From JAXMCI01 sp046349435 (GTDB lineage: Bacteria > Pseudomonadota > Alphaproteobacteria > Dongiales > Dongiaceae), in assembly GCA_046349435.1 (NCBI GenBank), contig JAXMCI010000021.1, forward strand, positions 1-64,000: a DNA stretch of 64,000 nt, given 5' to 3'. Positions 49,617 through 58,540 of the stretch are shown here, in pieces. Position numbers and translations under genes: made by a program. Position 1 is the first letter of the stretch. The number at the start of each line of letters is the position of its first letter. The notes beneath the pieces were generated by a model. It was given only the letters and a program-made list of their open reading frames with translations. It made no database searches and had not been told where the DNA came from.

Positions 49617-50444
49617 ATGAACCACGGCGGCGAGGCGGCCCTCGCCTTCAGCGACGAGGACCGCCGAATCAAGATCCACGGCCCGGCCGAGTTCGCCGGC
49701 ATGCGGGCCGCGGGCCGGCTCGCCGCGGAGGTGCTCGACTACATCACCCCGCACGTCCTGCCGGGGGTGACGACCGGCGAGATCGACCGGCTGTGCCACG
49801 ACTACATCGTGGCGGCCGGCGCGATCCCGGCGCCGCTCAACTATCGCGGCTTCCCCAAGTCGATCTGCACCTCGGTCAACCACGTGGTCTGCCACGGGAT
49901 CCCGGGCGACAAGCGGCTGCTCGAGGGCGACAGCGTCAACATCGACGTGACGGTGATCCTCGACGGCTGGCACGGCGACAGCAGCCGGATGTTCCCGGTC
50001 GGGCGCATCGGGGTGAAGGCGCAGAAGCTGATCGACACGACCTACGAGGCGATGATGCGCGGCATCGCCCAGGTGCGGCCGGGGGCGCGGCTGTCCGACA
50101 TCGGCGCCGCGATCCAGAGCTTCGCCGAGGCGCAGCGCTTCTCGGTGGTGCGCGACTTCTGCGGCCACGGCATCGGCCGGATCTTCCACGACGCGCCGAG
50201 CGTGCTGCATTTCGGCCGGCCCGGCCACGGCCCGGTGCTGCGCGAGGGCATGTTCTTCACCGTCGAGCCGATGATCAATGCCGGCCGCCACGAGGTGAAG
50301 GTGCTCGAGGACAACTGGACGGCGGTGACCCGCGACCGCTCGCTCTCCGCCCAGTTCGAGCACACCATCGGCGTCACCGCCGAGGGCTGCGAGATCTTCA
50401 CCCTGTCGCCCCGGGGCCTGCACCGGCCGCCCTACGGCTCGTGA
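49617..50444 (+). CDS. map: Methionine aminopeptidase type I
   Basis: A 275-residue enzyme removing N-terminal methionine. The five metal ligands are in order: Asp in NIDVTVILDGWHGDSSRMF (two Asp), His in CGHGIGRIFHDAPSVLHFG, Glu in FFTVEPMIN and Glu in AQFEHTIGVT. The catalytic His is in SVNHVVCHGIPG. The ATG at 49617 fits family length. A strong stem-loop follows the stop. Confidence 0.95.
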   Translation: MNHGGEAALAFSDEDRRIKIHGPAEFAGMRAAGRLAAEVLDYITPHVLPGVTTGEIDRLCHDYIVAAGAIPAPLNYRGFPKSICTSVNHVVCHGIPGDKRLLEGDSVNIDVTVILDGWHGDSSRMFPVGRIGVKAQKLIDTTYEAMMRGIAQVRPGARLSDIGAAIQSFAEAQRFSVVRDFCGHGIGRIFHDAPSVLHFGRPGHGPVLREGMFFTVEPMINAGRHEVKVLEDNWTAVTRDRSLSAQFEHTIGVTAEGCEIFTLSPRGLHRPPYGS

Positions 50445-50446
50445 AC

Positions 50447-50478
50447 GCCTTGGCCGCCGCCATGGCCGCGGCCAAGGC
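50447..50478 (+). terminator. Stem-loop directly after map
   Basis: Arms GCCTTGGCCGC and GCGGCCAAGGC (11 bp, perfect) around a 10-base loop, starting two bases after the map stop codon. No T tract follows; a second hairpin (GAGGCCGG and CCGGCCTC) lies at 50502-50528, followed by the T-richer TCGGGTGTTCTCCTG. Confidence 0.55.
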
Positions 50479-50573
50479 TCGCGCGACGACCACAAAGTCG
50501 TGAGGCCGGCGGGGGAGTGCCCGGCCTCCCTCGGGTGTTCTCCTGTCAGCGGCGCCGGATCAGGCGGCGCCTC

Positions 50574-50604
50574 GAGTCGGATGAGACGAGTCGGACGAGA
50601 CGAG
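50574..50604. repeat. Short tandem repeat, 14-bp unit
   Basis: GAGTCGGATGAGAC is followed by GAGTCGGACGAGAC (one mismatch) and then GAG, just before the small membrane protein at 50621. May be incidental or a regulator site. Confidence 0.5.
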
Positions 50605-50620
50605 CCGGGAGCCTCGAACC

Positions 50621-50932
50621 ATGGGCAGCGTCATCGAACCCCTGATCGCCGGCGCGGGCGAGCCGGCCCTGCGCACCATACGGGCCGGCGACGCCGCCGC
50701 CATCCGCCGCGCGCTGCGCACCGTCACCCTGGTCGCCGCGGCGCTGGTCGCCCTCGCCGTGCTCGGCACCGAGGTGCTGCTGCGGCTGCAGCTCTACGAG
50801 CAGGTCACGCCGCGGCACGCCTGGATCCTGCTGCCGGCGGCCGTCGCGGGCGTGGTCGCCTGGCTGATCCTCACCCTGCTGGCCCGCGCCCTGGTGCTGG
50901 CGCTGGACCCGCCGGAGCCGCCGCGGGCCTGA
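50621..50932 (+). CDS. Small hypothetical membrane protein
   Basis: A 103-residue protein with two likely membrane helices (TLVAAALVALAVLGTEVLL near residue 36 and ILLPAAVAGVVAWLILTLLA near 70), a charged N-terminus and a Pro-rich end. No family recognised. It lies alone between map and the GNAT gene. The opposite strand is also open, but only this frame makes a sensible membrane protein. Confidence 0.5.
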   Translation: MGSVIEPLIAGAGEPALRTIRAGDAAAIRRALRTVTLVAAALVALAVLGTEVLLRLQLYEQVTPRHAWILLPAAVAGVVAWLILTLLARALVLALDPPEPPRA

Positions 50933-50945
50933 GCCGCGGCTCCGC

Positions 50946-51851
50946 TCAGCGCCGGCCGGCGCCCGGCAGCCGCCTGGCCAGAACCCGGGTCTCCTCGACC
51001 ACCGCGAAGCCGGCGCTGCGGTAGAGGCCGAGCGCCTGGGCATTGCCCGCCACCACCTCCAGGCCGATGCGGCGGGCGCCGGCGCGGCACAGCCGCTCGA
51101 CGCCCTCGGCCAGGAGACAGCGGCCGAGGCCCTGGCCGCGGTAGTGCCGCCGGCGCCCGAGCAGCTCGATGCGGCCGGTCCCCTCCCCCTCCAGCCCGAG
51201 CCGCACGAAGCCGGCGACCACCTCCCCCTGCCGGAGCAGCCGGGCCGGCGGCCGGTGCCGCAGCGCCGCCGCGATCAGCACCGCCGGCGGCGGGATGCGC
51301 AGCCCGGGCGACCCGGCGAAGGCGTCCCGCACCGCCGCGTCGTAGGCCTCGACCGAGCGCGCGTCGAGATCCGACCAGCCCATCCCGGCCGGCGGCGGCA
51401 GCGGCGGGGCGGCCGTCGCCGGTTCGAGCAGCATCTCGAAGGTGGCGTAGGCCGGGGCGAAGCCCTGCGCCCGCAACGCCGGCTCCGCCGCCGCCAGGCG
51501 GGGGACGAGCGCCAGCTCGAGCGCCGGCGCCGCGGTCAGCTCCGCCGCGGCCGCCGCCAGCGCCACGGCGGCCGGCGGGTCCGGCTGGCCCGGCAGGGCC
51601 GCCAGCAGCAGCAGCTCGGCGGCGCCGGAGTCGCTCTGCCCGGCATCCACCACCACCGCCACCGCCTGCAGCCGCCCGGCGGCCGCGGCCGTCACCACCT
51701 TGCCGGGGGCGGCGACCAGCTCGTTCAGGATCCAGCGGGGCTCGGCCGGCAGCCGCGGCAGCGCGTGGGCGGCCACGAAGGCCTCCAGCGCCGCCCAGGG
51801 GATCGCCTGCGCCGTCCACGCTCCCACCGCCACCGGCCCTGCGGCCTGCAT
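50946..51851 (-). CDS. GNAT-family N-acetyltransferase
   Basis: A 301-residue protein; the C-terminal GNAT domain (about 165-301) has VAGFVRLGLEGEGTGRIELL, the acetyl-CoA loop HYRGQGLGRCLLAEG and ARRIGLEVVAGNAQALGLYR followed by GF. The N-terminal half is Ala/Leu-rich and looks like a degenerate second GNAT domain. Substrate unknown. The ATG at 51851 gives a natural N-terminus. Confidence 0.78.
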   Translation of the reverse strand: MQAAGPVAVGAWTAQAIPWAALEAFVAAHALPRLPAEPRWILNELVAAPGKVVTAAAAGRLQAVAVVVDAGQSDSGAAELLLLAALPGQPDPPAAVALAAAAAELTAAPALELALVPRLAAAEPALRAQGFAPAYATFEMLLEPATAAPPLPPPAGMGWSDLDARSVEAYDAAVRDAFAGSPGLRIPPPAVLIAAALRHRPPARLLRQGEVVAGFVRLGLEGEGTGRIELLGRRRHYRGQGLGRCLLAEGVERLCRAGARRIGLEVVAGNAQALGLYRSAGFAVVEETRVLARRLPGAGRR

Positions 51852-51987
51852 CGCGCGATCCCCTCCGCGGCTCCGGCGCCATGGTCGCCAATGCCGGCCG
51901 CAAGCGCCAGGACCGATGCCGACGCCCGCTTCCCCGGCGCCTTGCCCTGGTCCATCATGGGACGCCTCGGCGGGGAGCAACCTAGGG

Positions 51988-52677
51988 GTGAGCGAGGACA
52001 AGCCCGACTATCTCGGCCATCGCCGGCGGCTGCGCGAGCGGTTCCTCGACGGCGAGGGCACCGGCATGTCCGATTACGAGCTGATCGAGCTGCTGCTCTC
52101 CCAGGCGCAGCCGCGCGGCGACGTCAAGCCGCTGGCCAAGGCGCTGATCAGCGAGTTCGACGACCTCGCCGGCGTCTTCGCCGCGAAGCAGGAGGAGCTG
52201 AAGCGCCTGCCCGGCATGGGCGACGCCTCGGTGGTCGCCCTCAAGGTGGTCGCCGCCTGCGCGCTGCGCATGCAGCGCGAGGCGCTGCTGCAGCGGCCGG
52301 TGATCGGCTCCTGGAAGAAGCTGCTGGAGTACTGCCACTCCGCCATGGCGCACGCCAGGGTCGAGCAGTTCCGCCTGCTCTTCCTCGACAACCGCAACGC
52401 GCTGATCGCCGACGAGGAGCAGCAGACCGGCACGATCAACCACACGCCGGTCTATCCCCGCGAGGTGGTGAAGCGGGCGCTCGAGCTGCACGCCTCGGCG
52501 ATCATCATGCTGCACAACCACCCGTCCGGCGATCCGACGCCGTCGAGCGACGACATCGCGATGACGCGCGAGGTGCAGGAGATCGCCGGCAAGCTCGGCA
52601 TCGCGCTGCACGACCACGTCATCATCGGCAAGCGCGGCCATGCCAGCCTGCGCAACATGGGGCTCCTCAAGGGATGA
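51988..52677 (+). CDS. radC: RadC/JAB-domain protein
   Basis: A 229-residue protein with an N-terminal helix-hairpin-helix-like part (LKRLPGMGDASVVALKVV) and a C-terminal MPN+ domain; the metal motif HxHx7SxxD is in MLHNHPSGDPTPSSDD, followed by HDHVIIGKRGHASLR. GTG start with a GGGG-rich RBS. RadC proteins have been linked to DNA repair and recombination, but the biochemical role is not settled. Confidence 0.9.
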   Translation: MSEDKPDYLGHRRRLRERFLDGEGTGMSDYELIELLLSQAQPRGDVKPLAKALISEFDDLAGVFAAKQEELKRLPGMGDASVVALKVVAACALRMQREALLQRPVIGSWKKLLEYCHSAMAHARVEQFRLLFLDNRNALIADEEQQTGTINHTPVYPREVVKRALELHASAIIMLHNHPSGDPTPSSDDIAMTREVQEIAGKLGIALHDHVIIGKRGHASLRNMGLLKG

Positions 52678-52744
52678 GGCCGCGCTGGGTAGAGCTGCCG
52701 GCCGCCGCTCAGGCAGCGGTCCGCCGCGGGACCGGGGCTCGATC

Positions 52745-53899
52745 GTGACCCTGCAGGACGCCATCGGCGCGCGTCCCACCCGGGGGGTCGGGGCGTGGGT
52801 CGCCGCCAACCGGCAGACCATCGTGATCGCGCTCGCGCTCGGGCTCGCCAGCCAGGCGTCGGCATGGGCGGCCGGCGCGGCCTATTTCTGGTGGGTGGGA
52901 CAGCCGTTGCAGCTCACCGCGTTCTGCAAGTGGGACTGCAACTGGTACGCCAGCATCGTCGATGGTGGCTACCATCTCGCGCCCGGCGGCATTGCCGCCG
53001 GAGATGCGGCCAATTGGGGCTTCTTCCCGCTGCTGCCCCTGCTCGCCAGGCTGGTCCGCGCCGTCACCGGGCTGAACGCCGGGGCATCGCTGCTGCTGAC
53101 CACGGGCTGCCTGCTGCCGGCCTGCATCGCCGCCTTCCTCCGCCTGCTCAAGGCGTACGGGATCGCGCTCGACCCCTGGCTCGCGGGCAGCCTGGTGGCG
53201 TTCAGCCCCTATGCCGTCTACGCCCACGCGGGATACAGCGAGGCGCTCTATTTCGCGCTCACGGCGAGTGCCCTGGTGGCGCTGCGCCGGGGCGGCTGGA
53301 TGTCCGCCGGGCTGCTCGGGGGCGGCGCCGCGGCGACCCGGCTGGTCGGTCTCTGCGTCGTGCTGCCGATGCTCACCCGGCTGCTGCGGCCGGGCGGCGG
53401 GCCGGCACGCCCGCCGGGGCCCGTCTCTGGGCCGCTCGTGCCCTGGGTGGCCATCGGTCTCGTCCCGCTCGGGACCGCGCTCTTCTGCTGGCATCTCTAC
53501 CTGCGGACCGGCGACCTTCTCGCCTATCAGAGCATGGTCGTCGGCTCCTGGGACAGGATTCCCGATAATCCGTTCGTGCTGCTGTGGGCCTGCCTCGTCG
53601 TCCCCGGCTGGTTCCGCTTCTTCGGCCTGACGATCCTGGCCGGGCTGGCCGCGGCATTCTATCTCTGCCGGCGCGGCGAGGTCGGCCTCGCCCTGATGCT
53701 CGCGGCGGCGATCCTGATGCCGCTGAGCGGCGCGATCTCCGGCATGCCGCGCTATGTGTTCTGGCAGCCGGCGTTCCTGCTGGTGCTGGCGATCCTGGCG
53801 CAGCACCGGGTGGCGAGGCTCGTGCTGCTGCCGGTGCTGTGGGGCGCCTCGATCGCCATGAACGCGCTATGGCTGTCGGGCAATGCCGCGCTCATCTAG
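52745..53899 (+). CDS. PIG-V/Gpi18-like integral membrane mannosyltransferase
   Basis: A 384-residue protein with about nine membrane helices, of the GT-C fold. The luminal-type motif CKWDCNWYASIVDGGY matches the FxxWDxxxYxxIAxxGY block of PIG-V, and WGFFPLLPLLARLV and FSPYAVYAHAGYSEALYFAL match later family blocks. It would use a polyprenyl-linked sugar on the periplasmic side. GTG start; it overlaps the next gene by 17 bases, so the two act together. Confidence 0.78.
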   Translation: MTLQDAIGARPTRGVGAWVAANRQTIVIALALGLASQASAWAAGAAYFWWVGQPLQLTAFCKWDCNWYASIVDGGYHLAPGGIAAGDAANWGFFPLLPLLARLVRAVTGLNAGASLLLTTGCLLPACIAAFLRLLKAYGIALDPWLAGSLVAFSPYAVYAHAGYSEALYFALTASALVALRRGGWMSAGLLGGGAAATRLVGLCVVLPMLTRLLRPGGGPARPPGPVSGPLVPWVAIGLVPLGTALFCWHLYLRTGDLLAYQSMVVGSWDRIPDNPFVLLWACLVVPGWFRFFGLTILAGLAAAFYLCRRGEVGLALMLAAAILMPLSGAISGMPRYVFWQPAFLLVLAILAQHRVARLVLLPVLWGASIAMNALWLSGNAALI

Positions 53900-54488
53900 C
53901 GGCGCCGCATGGACGGCCGTGCACGGCGTTGTCCTGTGCGGCCTCGCCGCCTTCTATGCGGTCACCGCCTGGGTGGCGCGCCACCCGCAGGTCGACCCCC
54001 TGTACCGCGACCACTATATCCGCCACGCCACGACCGACTGGCAGATCCGTCGGACCGACCGCAGCATCGCCGACGGCATCGATTTCAGCCAGGACGGCGT
54101 CTATCCGCGCGAGGTGGACCATGTGCTCGGCCTGAGCTGGCCCGAGCCGGCCGGCCGGTGGTCGGAAGCCCGCCGGTGGCCCGTCGTGTCGGTCCTGTTG
54201 CGCGCGCCGGTTTCCGGGCAGCAATGCCTCGATCTGCGCTTCAATGCCGCCCGCTGGCAGGTCGGCCTGCCGGTCACCGTGCGCCTCGGCGACGCGGTCG
54301 CCACCCTGCGGCCGGCCGATGGCGGCGTGCACGACTACGCCATCCCGCTGACGGCGACGGTGCCCGCCGCCGCCATCGACATCGAGCCGAGCAACCCCTC
54401 CCGGCCGGCGTTCCAGGATCACACCGGCGACCTCCGCCGGCTGGCGGTGATGCTGCACTGGCTGCGCCTGCGGCCCGGCCCCTGCTAG
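53883..54488 (+). CDS. Membrane-anchored protein paired with the mannosyltransferase
   Basis: A 201-residue protein: one N-terminal helix (TAVHGVVLCGLAAFYAVTAWV) and then a periplasmic beta-rich domain with HYIRHATTDWQIRRTDRS, DFSQDGVYPREVDHVLGLSW and VVSVLLRAPVSGQQCLDLRF. The latter resembles the carbohydrate-binding-like domains found beside bacterial GT-C enzymes. Function unknown; the overlap with the upstream gene indicates coupling. Confidence 0.65.
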   Translation: MPRSSSGAAWTAVHGVVLCGLAAFYAVTAWVARHPQVDPLYRDHYIRHATTDWQIRRTDRSIADGIDFSQDGVYPREVDHVLGLSWPEPAGRWSEARRWPVVSVLLRAPVSGQQCLDLRFNAARWQVGLPVTVRLGDAVATLRPADGGVHDYAIPLTATVPAAAIDIEPSNPSRPAFQDHTGDLRRLAVMLHWLRLRPGPC

Positions 54489-54586
54489 AGGGCTCTACCC
54501 ACTGACGATGCGCCGGGCAGTACGGACGTCGACCTACGATCTCCTGGATGCCTTGCCGGCCGCGGGGCGCTCGGCCGCGGCCGGGC

Positions 54587-56629
54587 TCAGGCGCAGGACA
54601 GGCCAGCGTGAGCCAGCCCGTCCGAGATCCGGGCCATGACCGGGCCGGAAAACACCATCGCGCCCTGCACCGCCGCGATGCTGAGGGCCGGGTGCTCGCT
54701 CAGCAGCATGCCGACCCCGCGCTCGCCATCGGCCTGCCGCCCGGCCGCGACGTAGGCGGGGACCAGGTTCCGGTAGGCCCAGGTGGCGCGGGGATTGAGC
54801 GCGAGGCCTCTCTCCATGTGGCCGATCGCGCCGGCATTGTCGCCCTTGATGAAGTGGGCGACCCCGAGCCCGATGAAGCTGTTGAAGCTCGCCGGATCGT
54901 GCGGCGCGAGGCGCAGCGCGGCGCGGAAATGGCGGATCGCCAGATCCGGTCGATCCAGATAGTTCGCAGTCCAGCCGCTGCGCGCCCGCGCCAGCGACGA
55001 GTACGGGTCGAGCTGCAGGGCCCGGCCGAGCAGCAGGCCCGCGCCGCCATGGTCCGCGACGAGGCTTCGGGCGGCACCGATGATCGTCAGGCAGTCGGGA
55101 TCGTCGCTGCCTTCGAGCGCCGCCGCCCTGGCCAGACGCTCGGCCTCGCCCCGGTCGCGGTCGCCATCCTCGGCCCAGTTGTAGACGCATCGCTGCGCGC
55201 GACACCACGCCGTCAGCGCCAGCGCCCGAGGATCGCGCGGGTCGCGGTCGAGGGCCTCGGCCAGGACCTCCAGGGCGCGACCATTGGCGGCCGGCTCGAG
55301 CGCGCTGGCGAAGGCCCGAGCCGCCAGCAGGGGGTCGCCCGGTCCGTCATCCTCTCCGCCGCCCCGCTGCGCGCGCCGCATCTCGGCGACCTGGATCGAC
55401 GAATGGATCGCCCCGACCGACCGGCCGACCCAGCCCGCCGGAGGTCCCGCTGCGATATCGTCGGGGCCGAGTTGCACGAACCAGAGGACATCGCCGCGCT
55501 GCGCGTTCACGCAGCGCAGGGACAGCCGAACCCTGCCGTCCAGCCGGGTCAATGTGCCGCGCACGGCGTAGGTCAGGCCGGCATCCCGCGACGCCGCGTC
55601 GGATCCCTGGTCGCAATCCGCCACGTCGCAGACCCGGCTGCGCCATAGCCCGTGGACGAGCTCGGCCTTGAATCGAGCGGCGATCGCATCCATCGACCGG
55701 TCGTCGGGGAGGACCTGCAACGGCAGCACGCCGAGCAGGGCGCGCCTCCGGGCGAATCCGGGTGGTTGCCGGCCGGGGGCGGCGGCGCTCTCCGATCGGC
55801 GAGGCTCCGCAGGCAGCGAGGTCATGAAGGCCGCGCCGGGGAGACCGAGCTCGAGGCTCAGCGCCCGGCGCGCCGCCTCGACATAGTCCCGTGCTTCGGC
55901 GCCGCGGCCGACGCGCCTGAGGGCCTGCGCCACGCGGCCGTGCCCCCATTCGTCGAGCGGATAACGCGCCACGAGGTCGCGGGCCGCGGCCAGGGCTTCG
56001 CGAGGCGACCCCCAGAGCCGGTCTATGCCATGGCGGAGCACCTGCGCGTGAAGCTCCATCAGGGCCTCCCGCTCCGCCGTCCACCAGCCCTGGAACCGGT
56101 GGGACTGCGGAATGCCGGCGTTGGCGAGCGGATCGCCTCGCCAGGGCGGCAAGGGTTCCTTCGGCTCCTGGCCGGCAAGGAGCTCGGCGGCGAGGCGGCG
56201 AAACGCCACGGCATCGACGCTCAGGCCCTCGCGCGCGATCCCGATCCCGTCCCCGCAGACCACCAGCCATGGCCCGAGAACGGCCCGCAGCTTGCTCAGG
56301 CTCCAGCGCAGCTCGCCGCGCGGATCGGCGACATCGTTCCACAGGAGGTCGCAGAGATTCTCCCGCGCACATGGCCGCGGCGCGAGCGCCAGGTAGGCGA
56401 GCAGGGCGCGCGTCTTTCGCGATGCCGGCAGCGGCTGCAGGCGACCGCGCCTGATCACCTCGACGGTGCCGAGGACGCGGATCTCCAGGTGGCTGTCCCC
56501 GTCCCTGTCGGTGTCGTTGTCGCCGCGCTGCGCCGTCAAGAGGATCTTTCGCCTCCCACGCTGCTTTCCACGCCGCTTCCCACGCAGCGTCGATATTAGC
56601 ACCTGTCGATGCGCGCCGACACCTTTCAT
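54587..56629 (-). CDS. BTAD/TPR transcriptional activator-like protein (SARP-type N-terminus)
   Basis: About 680 residues. From residue 48 a winged-helix and bacterial transcriptional activator domain: LEIRVLGTVEVIRRGRLQPL, SRKTRALLAYLALAP, LCDLLWNDVADPRGELRWSL, then helical repeats up to about 270. The middle has LGVLPLQVLPDDRSMDAIAA, as in adenylate-cyclase-linked TPR proteins, and the C-terminal third is TPR-like (ALRLAPHDPASFNSFIGLG, HMERGLALNPRATWAYRNL). Start uncertain: ATG 56629, or a TTG about 80 bases further in. It is divergent from a methyltransferase with a 38-base gap and likely regulates it. Confidence 0.75.
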   Translation of the reverse strand: MKGVGAHRQVLISTLRGKRRGKQRGRRKILLTAQRGDNDTDRDGDSHLEIRVLGTVEVIRRGRLQPLPASRKTRALLAYLALAPRPCARENLCDLLWNDVADPRGELRWSLSKLRAVLGPWLVVCGDGIGIAREGLSVDAVAFRRLAAELLAGQEPKEPLPPWRGDPLANAGIPQSHRFQGWWTAEREALMELHAQVLRHGIDRLWGSPREALAAARDLVARYPLDEWGHGRVAQALRRVGRGAEARDYVEAARRALSLELGLPGAAFMTSLPAEPRRSESAAAPGRQPPGFARRRALLGVLPLQVLPDDRSMDAIAARFKAELVHGLWRSRVCDVADCDQGSDAASRDAGLTYAVRGTLTRLDGRVRLSLRCVNAQRGDVLWFVQLGPDDIAAGPPAGWVGRSVGAIHSSIQVAEMRRAQRGGGEDDGPGDPLLAARAFASALEPAANGRALEVLAEALDRDPRDPRALALTAWCRAQRCVYNWAEDGDRDRGEAERLARAAALEGSDDPDCLTIIGAARSLVADHGGAGLLLGRALQLDPYSSLARARSGWTANYLDRPDLAIRHFRAALRLAPHDPASFNSFIGLGVAHFIKGDNAGAIGHMERGLALNPRATWAYRNLVPAYVAAGRQADGERGVGMLLSEHPALSIAAVQGAMVFSGPVMARISDGLAHAGLSCA

Positions 56630-56667
56630 CCCGCGCGCGGGTGCTGGTGAGAACCGAAGGGAGATCG

Positions 56668-57525
56668 ATGATGGCCACAGTTTTCGACGCGGCGACCTAC
56701 AAGAATACGACGCGAGAACAATGGCAGTCGGCGGCAAGCGCATGGAACGCCTGGACCCCGGTCCTGCGCTCATGGCTCGGGCCCGCAACCGACCTGATGC
56801 TCGACATGGCGCATGTCGGGGCGGGCGCCGAGGTGCTCGACGTGGCGGCGGGTGCCGGCGATCAGTCGCTGCATGCAGCCGCACGCGTGGGACCGAAGGG
56901 GCGGGTGCTCGCCACCGACATCGCCCCGAACCTCCTTGCCTATTGCGCGGCGAACGCGCAGGCGGCCGGGCTGGCGAATGTGGAGACCATGGTTGCCGAC
57001 GGGGAGGATCTGCCCGTCCCCGCAGGGTCCTTCGATGCCGTCATTTCCCGCGTCGGCCTGATCTACTTCCCGGATCAGATCAAGGCCCTGAAGGCGATGC
57101 GCAGCGCCCTGCGGCCCGGCGGCTGGATCGGCGCCATCGTCTATGCCACGGCCGACGAGAACCGCTTCTTCTCGATCCCGGTCTCGATCATCCGCCGTCG
57201 CGCCTCGTTGCCGCCGCCGCAGCCCGGTCAGCCCGGACCCTTCAGCCTCGGACAATCCGGTGCGATCGAGGCGGCGTTCGAGCGTGCGGGATTTCGCAAT
57301 GTCTCCGCCGTGAAACTGGTCGCCAACCTTTCCATGACGTCTGCTTCCGAGTGCGTGCGCTTCGAACGGGAATCGTTCGGCGCGCTTCACCAGATGCTCT
57401 CCGGCCTGGACGATCGCGGCAAGGCGGAGGCGTGGGCCGAGATCGAGGAGTCGCTGCGCAGCTTCGAGGGACCCGACGGCTTCGCCGGCCCCTGCACGCT
57501 GATCGTGGCCGCCGGCGAGAAATGA
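56668..57525 (+). CDS. UbiE-like class I SAM-dependent methyltransferase
   Basis: A 285-residue enzyme with motif I EVLDVAAGAGDQSLHAA, then VLATDIAPNLLAYC, ETMVADGEDLPVPAGSFDAV, and LRPGGWIGAIV. The N-terminal Trp-rich REQWQSAASAWNAW matches the Methyltransf_11 group around ubiquinone-like methylases, but the substrate cannot be told. RBS GAAGGGAGA precedes ATGATG. Its partner on the other side is the BTAD/TPR regulator, with which it shares a short promoter region. Confidence 0.82.
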   Translation: MMATVFDAATYKNTTREQWQSAASAWNAWTPVLRSWLGPATDLMLDMAHVGAGAEVLDVAAGAGDQSLHAAARVGPKGRVLATDIAPNLLAYCAANAQAAGLANVETMVADGEDLPVPAGSFDAVISRVGLIYFPDQIKALKAMRSALRPGGWIGAIVYATADENRFFSIPVSIIRRRASLPPPQPGQPGPFSLGQSGAIEAAFERAGFRNVSAVKLVANLSMTSASECVRFERESFGALHQMLSGLDDRGKAEAWAEIEESLRSFEGPDGFAGPCTLIVAAGEK

Positions 57526-57733
57526 CCGGCCCGGTGCCCGGGCCTGACCGCTGGGGGGAATAGCGCCGGCCCCGAGTCCGGCAGCACCGCCAGCAGGCTG
57601 CGACAAGCGCCGCGACGCCGGGTATTCTCGACGGGTTGCAGGCTCTCGACGGGGCATCCGTGGCAGCGGAATCCGAGGACGAACCAGGCCGGGACGCCCC
57701 GTGCCCGCCGCCATGGATCGGGGTCGTCGGGCC

Positions 57734-58525
57734 GTGAGCCCGCGGCCCGCCGCGCCGCAGGCCGACGCGACCGGCGGCGACCGCGAGCCGCTGCGCGTCC
57801 ACTTCCTCGGCACCGGCGACGCCTTCGGCAGCGGCGGGCGCTTCAACACCTGCTTCCTGGTGCGCGACCGGCGCGGCGGCTTCCTGATCGATTGCGGCGC
57901 CTCGTCGATGATCGCGATGCGCAAGTTCGGGGTCGACCCGAACGGGATCCGCGCCGTGCTGATCAGCCACCTGCATGGCGATCATTTCGGCGGCCTGCCC
58001 TACCTGCTGCTCGACGCCCAGCTGGTCAGCCGGCGGACCGCGCCGCTGGCGATCGCCGGCCCGCCCGGCCTGGCCGAGCGGCTGGCCGCCGCCATGGAGA
58101 ACGCCTTTCCGGGGTCCGGCACGGTGGAGCGGCGCTTCCCCCTCGAGGTGATCGAGCTGGCGCCGCAGGCGACGCGCGAGGTGGCGGGCGTGGCGGTCAC
58201 GCCCCATCAGGTCCGGCACCCCTGCGGCGCCCCGCCCTTCGCGCTGCGCCTGGAGGTCGACGGCCGCATCATCGCCTATTCCGGCGACACCGAATGGGTC
58301 GAGGCGCTGGGCGAGGCGGCGCGCGGCGCCGACCTGTTCATCGCCGAGGCCTATTTCCCCGACCGCAAGGTCAAGTACCACCTCGACTTCGCGACGCTCG
58401 CGCAGCACCTGCCGGAGATCGGCGCGCGGCGGGTGATCCTCACCCACATGACGCCGGCCATGCTGGCCGCAGCCGCCGCGACGGGCTGCGAGGCGGCGGA
58501 GGACGGGATGGTGGTCGCGCTGTAA
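57734..58525 (+). CDS. RNase Z-like metallo-beta-lactamase-fold hydrolase
   Basis: A 263-residue protein. The metal signature is SHLHGDHFGGLPY, with earlier VHFLGTGDAFGSGGRFNTCF and CGASSMIAMRKFG, and later YSGDTEW and ILTHMTPAML providing the remaining ligands. The pattern matches RNase Z/arylsulfatase-type MBL proteins. The GTG at 57734 is preferred; a GTG at 57701 is also open. Monocistronic. Confidence 0.82.
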   Translation: MSPRPAAPQADATGGDREPLRVHFLGTGDAFGSGGRFNTCFLVRDRRGGFLIDCGASSMIAMRKFGVDPNGIRAVLISHLHGDHFGGLPYLLLDAQLVSRRTAPLAIAGPPGLAERLAAAMENAFPGSGTVERRFPLEVIELAPQATREVAGVAVTPHQVRHPCGAPPFALRLEVDGRIIAYSGDTEWVEALGEAARGADLFIAEAYFPDRKVKYHLDFATLAQHLPEIGARRVILTHMTPAMLAAAAATGCEAAEDGMVVAL

Positions 58526-58540
58526 GCGCGGCGCAGCGCC

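Noticed and set aside
50441..50503. A 20-codon GTG frame overlapping the map stop
   Set aside because: Ala/Thr-only product produced by the stem-loop arms; no sign of coding.
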